Assembly (NCBI GenBank): GCA_963815355.1
Contig: CAWFGJ010000006.1
Span: 186,001-250,000, forward strand
Length of the DNA: 64,000 nt
DNA from: JAPUEK01 sp963815355
GTDB taxonomy: Bacteria > Pseudomonadota > Alphaproteobacteria > Rhodobacterales > Rhodobacteraceae
Reading direction: 5' to 3'
Part shown: positions 16,790 through 24,786 of the stretch, in pieces
Layout: the number at the start of each line of letters is the position of its first letter
Numbering within the stretch: position 1 is the first letter of the stretch
The notes under the pieces: model-generated
Database searches by the model: none
The model's input: only the letters and a program-made list of their open reading frames with translations
What the model was told of the DNA's origin: nothing
Translations under genes and position numbers: made by a program

Positions 16790-17344
16790 ATGCTGCGAAA
16801 ACTTGGTCTGGCGGTTCTTTATACGGCCTTGGCGCTTGGCGCAAATCCTGCTGCTGCCCAAAGCGTCGATCTTGCGCCGCTTGTGACGGGCGAGATGGAG
16901 AAAATGGCGCTGCTGTCCGAGCCAAAGGCGCTGGAGCCTGCCGAACTGCTGGATGAGGCGGGCCAGCCCGAGACGCTTGAGGCCTATCGTGGCAAATGGG
17001 TGGTGTTGAATTTCTGGGCCACCTGGTGTGCGCCCTGCCGGTTGGAGATGCCTTCGCTGGACCGTTTGCAGGTCGCACTGCCGGATCTTGTCGTGCTGCC
17101 GGTCGCGACCGGGCGCAATCCGCCAGAGGCCATTGCCCGCTTTTACGAAGAAGCCGGGGTGAAGAACCTGCCCATCCTGCGCGACCCCAAGGCGGCGCTG
17201 TCGCGGTCTGCCGGGGTGCTTGGCCTGCCCGTCACGCTGATCCTGAACCCGGAGGGCCAAGAGGTGGGGCGGCTGATCGGTGGGGCCGAGTGGGACAGCC
17301 CCGAAGCGCTGGCCCTGCTTGATGCGTTAATGCCGGCCGACTGA
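16790..17344 (+). CDS. tlpA: TlpA-like periplasmic thioredoxin-fold reductase
   Basis: 184 residues. An N-terminal signal sequence or anchor (LGLAVLYTALALGANPAAAQ) precedes a thioredoxin domain with the active site NFWATWCAPCRLEMPSL (WCAPC at about 82-86) and the cis-Pro region LGLPVTLILNPEG (about 145-157). TlpA/ResE-type proteins keep cytochrome c or cytochrome oxidase cysteines reduced. The divergent pairing with argH is a recurrent Rhodobacterales arrangement. The exact partner is unknown. Confidence 0.88.
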   Translation: MLRKLGLAVLYTALALGANPAAAQSVDLAPLVTGEMEKMALLSEPKALEPAELLDEAGQPETLEAYRGKWVVLNFWATWCAPCRLEMPSLDRLQVALPDLVVLPVATGRNPPEAIARFYEEAGVKNLPILRDPKAALSRSAGVLGLPVTLILNPEGQEVGRLIGGAEWDSPEALALLDALMPAD

Positions 17345-17367
17345 CACGCCGGCCGGCCTTGCCTTGC

Positions 17368-17937
17368 TTAACCCGGCGCTGCCACGGCACGGATCAGCGC
17401 CACCGCATCGGACGGCGGCCGTTGCTCGATCCGCAGATATTCGCGCCCGTCCGCGCTGCGGCTGACCATGCGCAGGGTCCACAACATCCGCCGCAAGATT
17501 GCAGCATCGCCGAACAGGTGCCACTGGTTCAGCGCGGCGGAAATTTCTCGTTCTGTCATGGTCTGCCCCTTTGGCAGCCGTGACCAAAGGACCCACAGGC
17601 ACAGTTCCTGCAGATGCGTTTTGCCCGGCCACCGCGCCATATGCCCTGCGCCATTGAAATAGCGCAGCGCCTGCGTGACCTTCAGCATATCGGCCTGGGT
17701 CGCGGGCTCCGCCAGCTTGTGCCCTGCGATGGCCGAGGCGCGGAAATGCTGGAAATTGCGAAACCCAGCGCCGCGGGCCAGCATATTCATCAATTCCAGA
17801 TGGCTGGGGGTGTCTGGAGCAAGGGTGTCTGGCTGGGCAGCCACAGGTGCCACCCGCGCGTCCGCGATCTGGCGGGCGAGGCTGCGGGCAAGGGCGGATA
17901 GATCATCCACCTGATAGGGCAAAGAAACTCGGGTCAT
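17368..17937 (-). CDS. DUF2087-containing protein
   Basis: 189 residues from the ATG at 17937 (MTRVSLPYQVDDLSALARSL). The N-terminal 75 residues include an LELMNMLARGAGFRNFQHFRA segment. The C-terminal 90 residues match the DUF2087 pattern: ALRYFNGAGHMARWPGKT, LWSRLPKGQTMTEREISAALN, then RRMLWTLRMVSRSADGREYLRI, a winged-helix-like fold seen in some ArsR-type regulators. Inference: DNA binding. It is convergent with tlpA. An upstream 72-codon arginine-rich frame ending in an ATGA overlap is not considered real. Confidence 0.75.
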   Translation of the reverse strand: MTRVSLPYQVDDLSALARSLARQIADARVAPVAAQPDTLAPDTPSHLELMNMLARGAGFRNFQHFRASAIAGHKLAEPATQADMLKVTQALRYFNGAGHMARWPGKTHLQELCLWVLWSRLPKGQTMTEREISAALNQWHLFGDAAILRRMLWTLRMVSRSADGREYLRIEQRPPSDAVALIRAVAAPG

Positions 17938-18197
17938 GTCATCCTCAAGCGCGTGCCTTGGGTCATGTCGCGGGCCACCGACTTGGCGATCAGGCACGTC
18001 TGGATGAGGCGTTGCACGGATCCGTTGCGGTATCGTCGCAGGTTTAGCTGCCCTTTGCGGGGCCGGTGGCGTCTGGGTGAACTGCTGACCCGTGCCGAAG
18101 TGTAGCGGAAGCCTTTGTGCCGCTCAAGCTGCTCCCACCGCTCTTGCATCACAAGCGATGAACCGTTAGCACCCCGAACGATCCCAAGGAGGCTTCC

Positions 18198-19280
18198 ATG
18201 GACGGGCTTGACGCACTAAAGGCCAAATATCTAACCGCAACCGCCGCCGCCGCCGATGAGGCGAAGCTGGAGGAGGTGCGCCTTGCCGCGCTTGGCAAGA
18301 AGGGCGAGATCAGCCTGAAGATGCGGGATCTTGGTCAGATGGACCCGGCCCAGCGTCAGGTCGCGGGCGCGATGCTCAACCTTCTGAAGGATGAGATCGA
18401 TGCAGCCCTGCGTGCCAAAAAGGCAGCCCTTTCCGACGCGGCGCTGGATGAGCGCCTGCGCGCCGAATGGCTGGACGTTACCTTGCCGTCCCGCCCGCGC
18501 CGCCAAGGCACCGTGCATCCGGTCAGTCAGGTGATGGAAGAACTGACCGCCATTTTCGCCGACATGGGTTTCGCCGTGGCCGAAGGGCCGCAGGTCGAAT
18601 CGGACTGGTTCAACTTTGACGCGCTGAACATCCCGCCGGAACACCCGGCGCGGCAAGAGCATGACACCTTCTTCATGCATCGCGCCCCCGGCGATGACCG
18701 GCCCCCCCATGTGTTGCGGACCCATACATCGCCCGTGCAAATCCGCGCGATGGCTGAACAGGGCGCGCCGATCCGGGTGATCGCACCGGGGCGGGTCTAC
18801 CGCATGGATATGGACCAGACCCACACCCCGATGTTCCATCAGGTTGAAGGGCTGGCGATTGACCGCGACATCTCGATGGCGAACCTGAAATGGACGCTGG
18901 AAGAATTCTGCCGCGCGTATTTCGAAGTGCCTTCGGTTGAGTTGCGCTTTCGGGCCAGCCACTTCCCGTTCACCGAGCCTTCGGCCGAGGTGGATATCCG
19001 CTGTTCGTGGGAAGGCGGTCAGCTCAAGATCGGCCAAGGCGACAAGTGGTTGGAGATTCTGGGCTCTGGCATGGTGCACCCCAAGGTGCTTGCCGCGGCA
19101 GGCGTCGACCCGACCCAATGGCAGGGTTTTGCCTTTGGCATGGGCATCGACCGGATTGCCATGCTGAAATACGGCATCCCCGATCTGCGGGCGTTTTTCG
19201 AATCCGACCTGCGCTGGCTGCGCCATTACGGCTTTGCCGCCCTTGATATGCCCGATCTGGCAGGCGGTCTGTCCTCTTAA
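18198..19280 (+). CDS. pheS: Phenylalanine--tRNA ligase alpha subunit
   Basis: 360 residues; AAGGAGG 6 nt before the ATG fixes the start. N-terminal coiled coil (residues 1-85), then the class II catalytic core: HPVSQVMEELTAIF (about 107), DALNIPPEHPARQEHDTFF (about 138), TSPVQIRAM, MFHQVEGLAIDRD (motif 2, about 213), LRFRASHFPFTEPSAEVDI, and motif 3 FGMGIDRIAMLKYGIPDLR. Charges tRNA-Phe together with PheT, which lies 420 bp downstream beyond a small opposite-strand gene. Confidence 0.97.
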   Translation: MDGLDALKAKYLTATAAAADEAKLEEVRLAALGKKGEISLKMRDLGQMDPAQRQVAGAMLNLLKDEIDAALRAKKAALSDAALDERLRAEWLDVTLPSRPRRQGTVHPVSQVMEELTAIFADMGFAVAEGPQVESDWFNFDALNIPPEHPARQEHDTFFMHRAPGDDRPPHVLRTHTSPVQIRAMAEQGAPIRVIAPGRVYRMDMDQTHTPMFHQVEGLAIDRDISMANLKWTLEEFCRAYFEVPSVELRFRASHFPFTEPSAEVDIRCSWEGGQLKIGQGDKWLEILGSGMVHPKVLAAAGVDPTQWQGFAFGMGIDRIAMLKYGIPDLRAFFESDLRWLRHYGFAALDMPDLAGGLSS

Positions 19281-19337
19281 GCGCCCATGCTGCCTGCAAG
19301 CGCCCTTGCTGCCTGCAAGCGCCGGTGCCGCTTTGCA
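19281..19337. repeat. Short tandem repeat after pheS
   Basis: Two nearly identical 19-bp units, GCGCCCATGCTGCCTGCAA and GCGCCCTTGCTGCCTGCAA (one mismatch), begin right after the pheS stop and are followed by a degenerate third unit. It may act as a structured 3' end or simply be slippage-derived spacer. Confidence 0.7.
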
Positions 19338-19399
19338 GGTAGCCGGTGCTGCAGGGGCAGAGGGCTGTGGGTCACCGTGGTGGCAGCGCCGCACGCGCC

Positions 19400-19543
19400 T
19401 TACCGGGCGACGATAACCGTGCCGACAGCGCCGAAGGCCCCGATAACCGCCAGAAACAGCAGCGCCGTGACGCCCATGATCAGCGACAGCCGAAGCACAT
19501 TCAGCCGTTTGCGGTTCTTGGGGATGTCGAAGTTTGGGTCCAT
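19400..19543 (-). CDS. Small single-span membrane protein (47 residues)
   Basis: Frame starting MDPNFDIPKNRKRLNV with a basic region, followed by one long hydrophobic helix (LRLSLIMGVTALLFLAV, IGAFGAVGTVIVA) and stop. The positive-inside N-terminus, single helix and codon use typical of the genome argue that it is real, despite the short length and a weak ribosome site. It sits on the opposite strand between pheS and pheT. Function unknown; it may be a subunit or modulator of a membrane complex. Confidence 0.6.
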   Translation of the reverse strand: MDPNFDIPKNRKRLNVLRLSLIMGVTALLFLAVIGAFGAVGTVIVAR

Positions 19544-19699
19544 AGCGACTCACTACACCCTGCGCGGGTGCTAATTGTGGCAATACCCCCTTAGATTGCG
19601 CGACAACCCGTTTCCAAAGCGGAAACCAGCGCCCTGCGGCTTTCCCTTGCCAGCGCTATGCGTTATCCCGAGTGCGACTTCTGACGAATGGGCAATGCG

Positions 19700-22117
19700 A
19701 TGAAATTCACCCTCTCCTGGCTCAAGGACCACCTCGACACCGAGGCCCCCCTTGACGACATCCTCTATGCGCTGACCGATCTGGGGTTAGAGGTCGAAGA
19801 GGTGGCGAACCCCGCCGACAGCCTTGGTGCGTTCCGCATTTGCCGCGTGATTGAGGCCGCACAACACCCGAACGCCGACCGCTTGCGGGTGTGCCGCGTC
19901 GCGACCTATCCCGGCGGCCCCGGCTCGGCGATGGTCGAGGTACAGGTGGTCTGCGGTGCACCGAACGCGCGCACCGGGCTTGTCGGCGTCTTTGCCCCCA
20001 CCGGCACCCATGTTCCGGGCACCGGGGTCGATCTGAAACCCGGCGTGATCCGGGGGGTCGAGAGCAACGGCATGCTGTGCTCGGAACGTGAGTTGGAACT
20101 GTCCGAGGATCACGACGGCATCATCGACCTGCCCGAAGATGCCCCGCTTGGTGCCCGGTTCATCGACTATCGCGGCATGAACGATCCGATGATCCATGTG
20201 AAGATCACCCCAAACCGCCCCGACGCGCTGGGCGTGCGCGGCATCGCGCGCGACCTTGCTGCGCGCGGTTTGGGCGTGCTCAAACCCTTGGCCAACGCCA
20301 CGATTTCCCCCAGCTTTCCGTGCCCGATCAGCGTCACGATCAGCCCGGAGCTTAAATCCAAGGGCTGCCCCCATTTCACCGGACGCGCCCTGCGCGGTGT
20401 CACGAACGGGCCGTCTCCGGCTTGGCTGCAAGCGCGCCTGAAGGCGATCGGCCTGCGCCCGATCTCGGCACTTGTGGATATCACCAACTTTTTCACCTTC
20501 GCGTTGAATCGGCCTTTGCATGTGTTCGATCTGGCCAAGGTAAAGGGCAACCTGCGCGTCCATGCGGCCGAGGGAGGCGAGACCTTTCTTGCGCTGGACG
20601 GCAAGACCTATGCCTTGCGCGCCGGACAAATGGTGATTTCCGATGCGACGGGCGTTGAATCGCTGGCCGGGATCATGGGCGGCGAGTCGACCGGCTGCAC
20701 GCCTGAGACCACCGACGTATTCGTCGAATCCGCGTGGTGGGACCCGATCACGATTGCCACCACGGGCCGCGCCCTGAAAATCAACTCTGACGCACGCTAC
20801 CGCTTTGAACGGGGCGTGGATCCGGCGTTCACCTTGCCCGGACTGGACCTTGCCGTGCAAATGATCCTTGATATTTGCGGCGGCGAGCCAAGCGAGCTGG
20901 CCGAAGACGGCGCCCCCGTTGACACCACGCGCGCTTACCGGTTGGAACCGGCGCGTGTGATCTCATTGGTCGGAATGGATATCCCCGAGCCGCAGCAACG
21001 TGCCACCCTGGAGGCGCTTGGCTTCATCTTGACCGGTGACATGGCCACCCCGCCCAGCTGGCGCCCGGACGTGCTGGGTGAGGCCGATCTGGTTGAAGAA
21101 GTGGCCCGTATCGCCTCGTTGACCAAACTTCAGGGCAAACCTTTGCCCCGCGCCGTGGCCGGCGTTCCGCGCCCGGTCCTGACCCCGCTGCAAACGCGCG
21201 AGCGGACCGCCCGGCGCACCATTGCCGCGCTGGGCTACAACGAATGCGTGACCTACAGCTTCATCGATGAGACGGCGGCCAAACTCTTCGGTGGTGGCGC
21301 AGACGCGCTGCGCGTGGAAAACCCGATTTCGTCGGAAATGACCCACCTGCGCCCCGATCTGTTGCCCGGCCTTTTGCGGGCCGCGGCGCGCAATCAGGCG
21401 CGCGGCTTCATGGATCTGGCACTGGCCGAAATCGGCCCCGCCTTCCACGGAGGCGAGCCCGGCGAGCAGCATTTGCAGGCCGCAGGGCTTCTTATCGGCC
21501 AATCCGCCCCGCGTGATCCGCATGGCGCGCGCCGCGCCGTCGATCTGTTCGACGCCAAAGCCGATGCCGAGGCGGTTCTTGCCGCCATCGGTGCTCCGGC
21601 CAAGGTGCAGATCACCCGCAAGGTTGCGGCATGGTGGCATCCCGGGCGGTCCGGCGTGATCGGCCTTGGGCCAAACGTCATGGCCACCTTTGGTGAGGTT
21701 CACCCGCGGATTTTGGCGGAAATGGATATCAAAGGCCCGGCCGTCGCCTTCACCATCCTGATTGCCAATGTCCCGATGCCCAAGGTGAAAACGCCGACAC
21801 GGCCCGCCCTCACGCTGTCCGATCTGCAACCGGTCGAGCGCGATTTCGCCTTTGTCGTGGACAGTGGCACCGAAGCCCTGGTGGCCGTCAACGCCGCACA
21901 AGGCGCGGACAAGGCGTTGATCGAAAGCGTCCGCGTCTTCGATCAGTTCACCGGGGCCAAGGCCGAGGCGCAGATGGGCGCGGGCAAGAAATCCATCGCA
22001 CTGACCGTCCGCTTGCAGCCCACAGAAAAGACGCTGACCGATGCCGACATCGAGGGCGTGTCGAAAAAGATCATCGAAAAGGTCACCAAGGCCACCGGCG
22101 GCACCCTTCGCAGCTAA
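19700..22117 (+). CDS. pheT: Phenylalanine--tRNA ligase beta subunit
   Basis: 805 residues from MKFTLSWLKDHLDTEAPLDD at 19700; an ATG four codons upstream is also in frame. Domain order: N-terminal B1, the EMAP-like tRNA-binding domain (about 38-150, including QVVCGAPNAR), B3/B4 editing domain (about 210-390, GVESLAGIMGGE), B5 (about 400-475), the catalytic-like B6/B7 core (about 490-690) and the FDX-ACB anticodon-binding domain at the C-terminus (about 710-805, SDLQPVERDFAFVVD). Forms the (alpha beta)2 synthetase with PheS and edits mischarged tyrosine. Confidence 0.97.
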   Translation: MKFTLSWLKDHLDTEAPLDDILYALTDLGLEVEEVANPADSLGAFRICRVIEAAQHPNADRLRVCRVATYPGGPGSAMVEVQVVCGAPNARTGLVGVFAPTGTHVPGTGVDLKPGVIRGVESNGMLCSERELELSEDHDGIIDLPEDAPLGARFIDYRGMNDPMIHVKITPNRPDALGVRGIARDLAARGLGVLKPLANATISPSFPCPISVTISPELKSKGCPHFTGRALRGVTNGPSPAWLQARLKAIGLRPISALVDITNFFTFALNRPLHVFDLAKVKGNLRVHAAEGGETFLALDGKTYALRAGQMVISDATGVESLAGIMGGESTGCTPETTDVFVESAWWDPITIATTGRALKINSDARYRFERGVDPAFTLPGLDLAVQMILDICGGEPSELAEDGAPVDTTRAYRLEPARVISLVGMDIPEPQQRATLEALGFILTGDMATPPSWRPDVLGEADLVEEVARIASLTKLQGKPLPRAVAGVPRPVLTPLQTRERTARRTIAALGYNECVTYSFIDETAAKLFGGGADALRVENPISSEMTHLRPDLLPGLLRAAARNQARGFMDLALAEIGPAFHGGEPGEQHLQAAGLLIGQSAPRDPHGARRAVDLFDAKADAEAVLAAIGAPAKVQITRKVAAWWHPGRSGVIGLGPNVMATFGEVHPRILAEMDIKGPAVAFTILIANVPMPKVKTPTRPALTLSDLQPVERDFAFVVDSGTEALVAVNAAQGADKALIESVRVFDQFTGAKAEAQMGAGKKSIALTVRLQPTEKTLTDADIEGVSKKIIEKVTKATGGTLRS

Positions 22118-22147
22118 GCGACACGACGTCAGAGTTGCCAGACCCTG

Positions 22148-22167
22148 CGGGCAGCGTAAGTTGCCCG
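22148..22167 (+). promoter_or_regulatory. Hairpin abutting the GMC oxidoreductase start codon
   Basis: CGGGCA, an 8-nt loop and TGCCCG end one base before the ATG at 22169. No Shine-Dalgarno sequence is visible, so the stem occupies the ribosome-binding position and could influence translation. Confidence 0.35.
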
Positions 22168-22168
22168 T

Positions 22169-23770
22169 ATGGAATTCGATTACATCATCGCGGGCGGCGG
22201 CTCAGCCGGAAGTGTTCTGGCCGCGCGCCTGTCCGAAGACCCGGCCACCACTGTCTGCCTGATTGAGGCAGGCGGCGCGGGCAAAGACCTGTTGATCCGC
22301 GCGCCCGCCCTGGTGGCCGCCTTGGTGTCTGGCCGCCCTCCCCTGCACAATTGGGCGCTTCACACCGTGCCCCAACCCGGATTGAACGGGCGACGCGGCT
22401 TTCAACCCCGCGGCAAGGCGCTGGGGGGGTCTTCTGCGATCAACGCGATGCTCTACGTCCGCGGTCAGCCGCAAGACTACGATGACTGGGCTGACCTTGG
22501 CGCAGAGGGCTGGGACTGGCAGTCGGTCCTGCCCTATTTCCTGAAGTCAGAAGGCAATGCGCGCGGTGCCTCGGCGCTGCACGGTGCCGATGGCCCGCTC
22601 CAAGTCGGTGACCAACTCTACCCCCGACCGATCAGCCGCGCGTTTGTGGCGGCGATGGCGGATCTGCAAATTCCGTTCAACGCTGACTTTAATGGCGAAA
22701 CTCAGCACGGCGCAGGCCTGTATCAGGTCACGCAATACCACAAGGGCGCGCGCAAAGGCGAACGCTGCTCGGCCGCCGCTGCCTACCTGCACCCTGTGCT
22801 GCAGCGCCCCAACCTGACGGTCCTGACCCACAGCTGCGCTGAACGGATCACAATGTCCGGCAAACGCGCCACCGGGCTGGTCGTGCGCCGCGGGCTGCGC
22901 CGCCTAAACCTGACCGCGCGGCGAGAGGTGATCCTGTCCGCTGGTGCCTTCGGATCGCCAAAGCTACTGCTTCTGTCGGGCATTGGCCCGGAAGCAGAGC
23001 TGCGCCAGCATAGCCTGCCGGTCGTGCACGCGCTGGAAGGGGTCGGAAAAAACCTGCAAGATCACCTTGATTACACCATCTCCCATCGCTCACTGCGCCG
23101 CGATACCGTGGGGTTGAACCCGCGCGGCCTGTTGCGCCTTGCGAAGGCCGGCCTGCACTGGCGCAAGACCGGCGAGGGGCTTTTCGCCTCGCCGATGGCC
23201 GAAGGCGGGGCCTTCCTGCGGTCGCACCCCGATGCGCCGCGCCCAGACCTGCAAATTCATTTTGTCGTGGGCATCGTCGACCAGCACATGCGCAAACTGC
23301 ATCTCGCCGACGGATTTTCGGCCCATGTCTGCGTGCTGCACCCGAAATCACGCGGCACCGTCGGCCTGACCAGCACCAACCCCGCCGCCCCGCCAAGAAT
23401 TGATCCCGCCTTCCTCGCCGCCCCCGAGGACCTGCACAAGCTGATGGCCGGCGCCCGGCTGACCGAGGCGATGCTGGACAGTCCCGCCCTCGCCCCTTGG
23501 AAGGGCCAGCCGCTCTATCCCCATGACGGCAGCGACCACGGACTGGAAGCGTCCATCCGCGCGCATGCCGATACGATCTACCATCCGGTCGGCACCTGCC
23601 GGATGGGCAACGACCCGCTTGCGGTCACTGACCCGGCGCTGCGCGTCCACGGCATAGAGACGCTACGCGTCGTGGATGCCTCGGTCATGCCCCTGCAAAT
23701 CAGCGGCAACACCAATGCCCCCACACTCATGATCGCCGAGCGCGCCGCCGCCCTGATCCAAGGGCGCTAA
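22169..23770 (+). CDS. GMC-family FAD-dependent alcohol/choline dehydrogenase
   Basis: 533 residues. N-terminal FAD-binding DYIIAGGGSAGSVLAARLSE (Rossmann GxGxxG, residues 4-23), GMC signature 1 GKALGGSSAINAMLYVRGQ (about 88-106), signature 2 SAGAFGSPKLLLLSGIGP (about 258-275), and the C-terminal catalytic region DTIYHPVGTCRMG (His, about 471) with SGNTNAPTLMIAERAA. The overall pattern is AlkJ/BetA-like; without a betaine or alkane operon around it the substrate (a primary alcohol or choline) is open. The gene follows pheT by 51 bp. A 32-bp terminator-like repeat follows its stop. Confidence 0.9.
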   Translation: MEFDYIIAGGGSAGSVLAARLSEDPATTVCLIEAGGAGKDLLIRAPALVAALVSGRPPLHNWALHTVPQPGLNGRRGFQPRGKALGGSSAINAMLYVRGQPQDYDDWADLGAEGWDWQSVLPYFLKSEGNARGASALHGADGPLQVGDQLYPRPISRAFVAAMADLQIPFNADFNGETQHGAGLYQVTQYHKGARKGERCSAAAAYLHPVLQRPNLTVLTHSCAERITMSGKRATGLVVRRGLRRLNLTARREVILSAGAFGSPKLLLLSGIGPEAELRQHSLPVVHALEGVGKNLQDHLDYTISHRSLRRDTVGLNPRGLLRLAKAGLHWRKTGEGLFASPMAEGGAFLRSHPDAPRPDLQIHFVVGIVDQHMRKLHLADGFSAHVCVLHPKSRGTVGLTSTNPAAPPRIDPAFLAAPEDLHKLMAGARLTEAMLDSPALAPWKGQPLYPHDGSDHGLEASIRAHADTIYHPVGTCRMGNDPLAVTDPALRVHGIETLRVVDASVMPLQISGNTNAPTLMIAERAAALIQGR

Positions 23771-23773
23771 CCC

Positions 23774-23805
23774 TTCATCTTGGCAAAAATACTCCCGCCG
23801 GAGGC
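23774..23805 (-). repeat. 32-bp dispersed terminator-like repeat, copy 2
   Basis: Same element as at 15141-15172 in opposite orientation: plus strand TTCATCTTGGCAAAAATACT then CCCGCCGGAGGC. Read on the minus strand it is a hairpin followed by TATTTTT, and it lies 14 bp beyond the last gene of the eight-gene minus-strand operon, where it can act as its terminator. Confidence 0.9.
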
Positions 23806-23819
23806 GCGGCTGACCTTGG

Positions 23820-24494
23820 TCAGCCCCGCTTTCGCCAAGTGGCAAACCACGCCCCAATGCGCCCAAACACGCCTTTGGCCCCCGACTTCGCGGCTTCGGC
23901 CTTGGCCTCCACCTCATCCCACGCCTCACCGACATCCGCCGCAGCAGGCTCTACCGTCCGCTCCCAAAACTGCAACCACATCCGGCGGATCATGAAGACA
24001 AGGAAGGCAAGAAACACCAGCACCACGATCGGCACATAGGGAATGATCTGCTCATCCACCGAGGTGGCCGCACGGATCGAGACGGCATTGGGATAGATCG
24101 ACAAAAACGGGAACCGCCAACCATAGTAGGTTATGACAGCCCACTTTGGCGCCTCGGGAGTGGATTGCATGTTCCCGGCTTCGGCCTGAAGGTTGGAGCT
24201 GTCATACTTGAAGTAGGGCGGCCAGACCCAACCCGTATCCTCGTTGCGGTAGACCTTCACGGTATCATCCGGAAACGCCGCCTCGATGAACCGGATGTCG
24301 CGGGTCGTGGCGCTTTCGGCCGTGCCCGTATCCGGAGCGGCATAGGCCCAGGCGTTTTCGGTGCCGATGGTGGTCAGGCGATTATAGGTGTGGGTGACAC
24401 GCACGATATCGTGGTGCGGCAGAGTGTAATGCAAGAAGCCTGCCACAAACAGCAACAGCGTGATCCGAAAGCTCCATTTGATAAAGCGCCACAT
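23820..24494 (-). CDS. DUF1523 family membrane protein
   Basis: 224 residues. Helix 1 at about 9-27 (FRITLLLFVAGFLHYTLP), an extracytoplasmic domain with conserved DIVRVTHTYNR, DIRFIEAAFPDDTVKVYRNEDT and GWVWPPYFKYDSSNLQAEA, helix 2 at about 148-167 (YVPIVVLVFLAFLVFMIRRM), and an amphipathic charged tail EAWDEVEAKAEAAKSG. This matches the DUF1523 family, seen mainly in Rhodobacterales, with no known function. It is the last gene of an eight-gene operon, 10 bp after the preceding gene. Confidence 0.8.
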   Translation of the reverse strand: MWRFIKWSFRITLLLFVAGFLHYTLPHHDIVRVTHTYNRLTTIGTENAWAYAAPDTGTAESATTRDIRFIEAAFPDDTVKVYRNEDTGWVWPPYFKYDSSNLQAEAGNMQSTPEAPKWAVITYYGWRFPFLSIYPNAVSIRAATSVDEQIIPYVPIVVLVFLAFLVFMIRRMWLQFWERTVEPAAADVGEAWDEVEAKAEAAKSGAKGVFGRIGAWFATWRKRG

Positions 24495-24504
24495 GGGCTT
24501 TCCC

Positions 24505-24786
24505 CTATTGATAATTCACAAGATAGACTGTCACCCCGACAACCAGCGTCGGAACCACATAGACCAGCAAGATCAACTTGCGCCGCAATGAGTGATTATA
24601 GGCCTGCATCCCCTCTTCGATATAGGCCTCCCGCTCATCCGTAGCAGACCCTTCGCGCGCAGGATCAGTATCCCAGCTTTTTTCCAGCTTTTCCCGCCGC
24701 ACAGAGCGGGAATAAATCGACACCAGCACATAGACCAAGGTCAAGGTCACAAAGCCGAACACCGCCAGCCTTAGAATTGCAATCAT
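24505..24786 (-). CDS. Small two-helix membrane protein of unknown function
   Basis: 93 residues. An N-terminal helix (LAVFGFVTLTLVYVLVSIYS) is followed by a charged cytoplasmic loop containing LEKSWDTDP and DEREAYIEEGMQAYNHSLRRK, then a C-terminal helix (LILLVYVVPTLVVGVTVYLV). It overlaps the preceding gene by 4 nt. It probably associates with the neighbouring membrane proteins of the operon. No family recognised. Confidence 0.75.
   Translation of the reverse strand: MIAILRLAVFGFVTLTLVYVLVSIYSRSVRREKLEKSWDTDPAREGSATDEREAYIEEGMQAYNHSLRRKLILLVYVVPTLVVGVTVYLVNYQ

Noticed and set aside
17934..18152. 72-codon minus-strand frame ending in an ATGA overlap with the DUF2087 gene
   Set aside because: Overlap looks operon-like, but the protein is Arg-rich without homology, has a poor ribosome site and sits in the pheS promoter region.
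18231..19583. Minus-strand frame of 450 codons opposite pheS
   Set aside because: Antisense of pheS; composition is Arg/His/Gln-rich and no family is seen.
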